From the NCBI GenBank assembly GCA_032433765.1, contig JAVIAB010000049.1:25501602-25565601 (forward strand): a stretch of DNA of 64,000 bases. The letters run 5' to 3'. This stretch comes from Megaustenia siamemsis. Lineage: Eukaryota > Mollusca > Gastropoda > Stylommatophora > Ariophantidae. Below are positions 61,625 through 64,000 of this stretch, piece by piece. How positions within the stretch are numbered: the first letter of the stretch is position 1; every line of letters starts with the position of its first letter. A program made the position numbers and the translations under genes. The notes under the pieces are model-generated. The model searched no databases. It saw nothing but the letters and a program-made list of their open reading frames with translations, and was not told the origin of the DNA.

Positions 61625-64000
61625 ACAACACCACTTCTATCAGTGTGATCAATGACTAGTACCTACTGTGGTAACTGGTAGGACAACAGCCACTTCTATC
61701 AGTGTGATCAATGACTAGTACCTATTGTTGTGACTGGTTTGGACAACAGCCACTTCTATAAGTGTGATCAATGGACTAGTACCTACTGTAGTGACTGGTA
61801 GGGACAACAGCCACTTCTATCAGTGTGATCAATGACTAGTACCCACTGTAGTGTCAATGTAGGACAACAGCCACTTCTATCAGTGTGATCAATGACTAGT
61901 ACCTACTGTAGTGACTGGTAGACAACAGCCACTTCTATCAGTGTGACCAATGACTAGTACCCACTGTAGTGTCATGTAGGACAACAACCACTTCTATCAG
62001 TGTGATCAATGACTAGTACCTACTGTAGTGACTGGTAGGACAACAGCCACTTCTATCAGTGTGACCAATGACTAGTCCCACTGTAGTGTCATGTAGGACA
62101 ACAGCCCTTCTATCAGTGTAATCAATGACTAGTACCTACTGTGGTGACTGTAGGACAACAGCCAACTTCTATCTGTGTGATCAATGACTAGTACCTACTG
62201 TTGGTGACTGGTAGGACAACAGCCACTTATATCAGTGTGATCAATGACTAGTACCCACTGTAGTGTCATGTAGGACAACAGCCACTTCTATCAGTGTAAT
62301 CAATGACTAGTCTACTGTGGTGACTGGTAGGACAACAGCCACTTCTATCTGTGTGATCAATGACTAGTACCTACTGTGGTGACTGGTAGGACAACAGCCA
62401 CTTATATCAGTGTGATCAATGACTAGTACCCACTGTAGTGTCATGTAGGACAACAGCCACTTCTATCAGTGTAATCAATGATAGTACCTACTGTGGTGAC
62501 TGGTAGGACAACAGCCACTTCTATCTGTGTAATCAATGACTAGTACCTACTGTGGTGACTGGTAGGACAACGCCACTTCTATCAGTGTGATCAATGACTA
62601 GTACCTATTGTTGTGACTGGTTGGACAACAGCCACTTCTATAAGTGTGATCAATGACTAGTACCTACTGTAGTGACTGGTAGGACAACAGCCACTTCTAT
62701 CAGTGTGATCAATGACTAGTACCCACTGTAGTGTCATGTAGGACAACAGCACTTCTATCAGTGTGATCAATGACTAGTACCTACTGTAGTGACTGGTAGG
62801 ACAACAGCCACTTCTATCAGTGTGACCAATGACTAGTACCCATGTCATGTAGTGTCATGTAGGACAACAACCACTTCTATCAGTGTGATCAATGACTAGT
62901 ACCTACTGTAGTGACTGGTAGGACAACAGCCACTTCTATCAGTGTGACCAATGACTAGTACCCACTGTAGTGTCATGTAGGACACAGCCACTTCTATCAG
63001 TGTAATCATGACTAGTACCTACTGTGTGACTGGTAGGACACACAGCCACTTCTATCTGTGTGATCAATGACTAGTACCTACTGTGGTGACTGGTAGGACA
63101 ACAGCCACTTATATCAGTGTAACCAATTACTAGACCTACTGTTGTGACTTGTAGGACAACAGGCACTTAATCATTGTAACCAATTACTAGACCTACTGTT
63201 GTGACTTGTAGGACAACAGCCACTTCCATCAGTGTGTGATCAATGACTAGTACCTACAGTCATGACTGCTAGGACAACAGACACTTCTATCAGTGTGTGA
63301 TCAATGACTATTATAGTACCTACTGTGGTGACTGATAGGACACAGCCGCTTCTATCAGTGTCATCAAGGACTAGTCATACTGTGGGAATAGTAGGACAAA
63401 TGCCACTTCTATCAGTGTGTGATCAATGATTAGTACCCACTGTGGTGTCTGGTAGGAGAACACCAACTTCTATCAGTGTGATCAATGACTAGTACTTACT
63501 GTGGTGTCTTGGTAGGAGAAGAGCAACTTCTATCAGTGTGATCAATGACTAATAACATACTGTTGTGACTGTTAGGACAACAGCCACTTCTCAGTGTGTG
63601 ATCAATGATTAGTACCTAATTTGTGTCTGGTAGGACAACAGCCACTTCTTATCGTGTAATCAATGATTAGACCTACTGTTGTGACTTGTAGGACAACAGC
63701 CAATTCTATCAGTGTGTGATCAATGACTAGTACCTACAGTCGTGACTGCTAGGACAACAGCCACTTCTATCAGTGTGTGATCAATGACTAGTACCTACTG
63801 TGGTGTCTGGTAGGACAACAGCCACTTCTATCAGTGTGATCAATGACTAGTACATACTGTTGTGACTGGTAGGACAACAGTCACTTCTATCAGTATGTGA
63901 TCAATGACTAGTACCTACTGTGATGACTGGTAATACAACAGTCACTTCTATCAGTATGTGATCAATGACTAGTACCTACTGTGATGACTGGTAATACAAC
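61625..64000. repeat. About 59-bp minisatellite running off the window
   Basis: Unit GGACAACAGCCACTTCTATC, AGTGTGATCAATGACTAGTA, CCTACTGTAGTGACTGGTA. Alternate units carry CCCACTGTAGTGTCATGTA. A block of about 550 bp (61680-62240) is repeated unit for unit at 62570-63110. Many one-base insertions and deletions. Confidence 0.95.

Overview
This is eukaryotic (animal) genomic DNA: one protein-coding host gene is split into short exons joined by GT-AG (and one GC-AG) introns. The rest is almost entirely interspersed and tandem repeats: at least six LINE families, two tRNA-derived SINE families, mariner, Tc1/IS630-like and piggyBac transposons, a TTAA-flanked MITE-like family and about eighteen minisatellite arrays. 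The repeat mixture would fit a repeat-rich invertebrate, perhaps a mollusc, but the sequence alone does not prove the taxon. There is no prokaryotic operon, CRISPR array or plasmid or phage feature.

The host gene lies on the minus strand and runs from exon 1 at 53777 leftwards past the window edge. It encodes a long-chain fatty-acid CoA ligase of the ACSL3/ACSL4 type. I located nine exons: 53640-53777, 47730-47942, 45240-45417, 40975-41081, 31502-31652, 26282-26359, 18116-18174, 14559-14623 and 6578-6649. They join in phase with conserved landmarks: N-terminal membrane anchor, SLGTR, ETRAEWM, TLYATLG, the YTSGSTG AMP-binding loop, GYLPLAHVLEL, RIGYSSP and KPTLVAAVP. One exon between 26282 and 18174 could not be found, and the exons after 6578 lie outside the window. 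About 1.06 kb of coding sequence is spread over 47 kb.

Layout by introns, left to right. 1-6.5 kb: minisatellites, one of them interrupted by a LINE-B copy with a twin-primed inversion. 6.6-14.6 kb: a TTAA-flanked MITE-like element swollen by a 2.65-kb internal minisatellite, then 46-bp and 47-bp arrays. 14.6-18.1 kb: an array whose units carry a perfect splice-donor motif on the gene's sense strand, and an unidentified 1.26-kb insertion. 18.2-26.3 kb: SINEs, LINE pieces and one candidate plus-strand exon (21931-22085). 26.4-31.5 kb: a 73-bp array and a mariner element inserted in another array. 31.7-41 kb: a nearly complete LINE-A split by a twin-priming inversion, itself carrying a piggyBac element at a TTAA site. 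41-45.2 kb: an array that appears to have grown from the 5' splice site of the intron after exon 3, interrupted by an RNase H-bearing LINE. 45.4-53.6 kb: more LINEs, including a 3-kb I/Jockey-like element. 53.8-64 kb, upstream of exon 1: LINE and SINE debris, a decayed Tc1/IS630-like transposon and a long array ending the window.

I did not find a defence system or an obviously new gene cluster. The most unusual signals are structural: tandem arrays that multiply splice-site-like sequence inside a transcribed gene, and LINE inversions whose breakpoints can be read to within a few bases.
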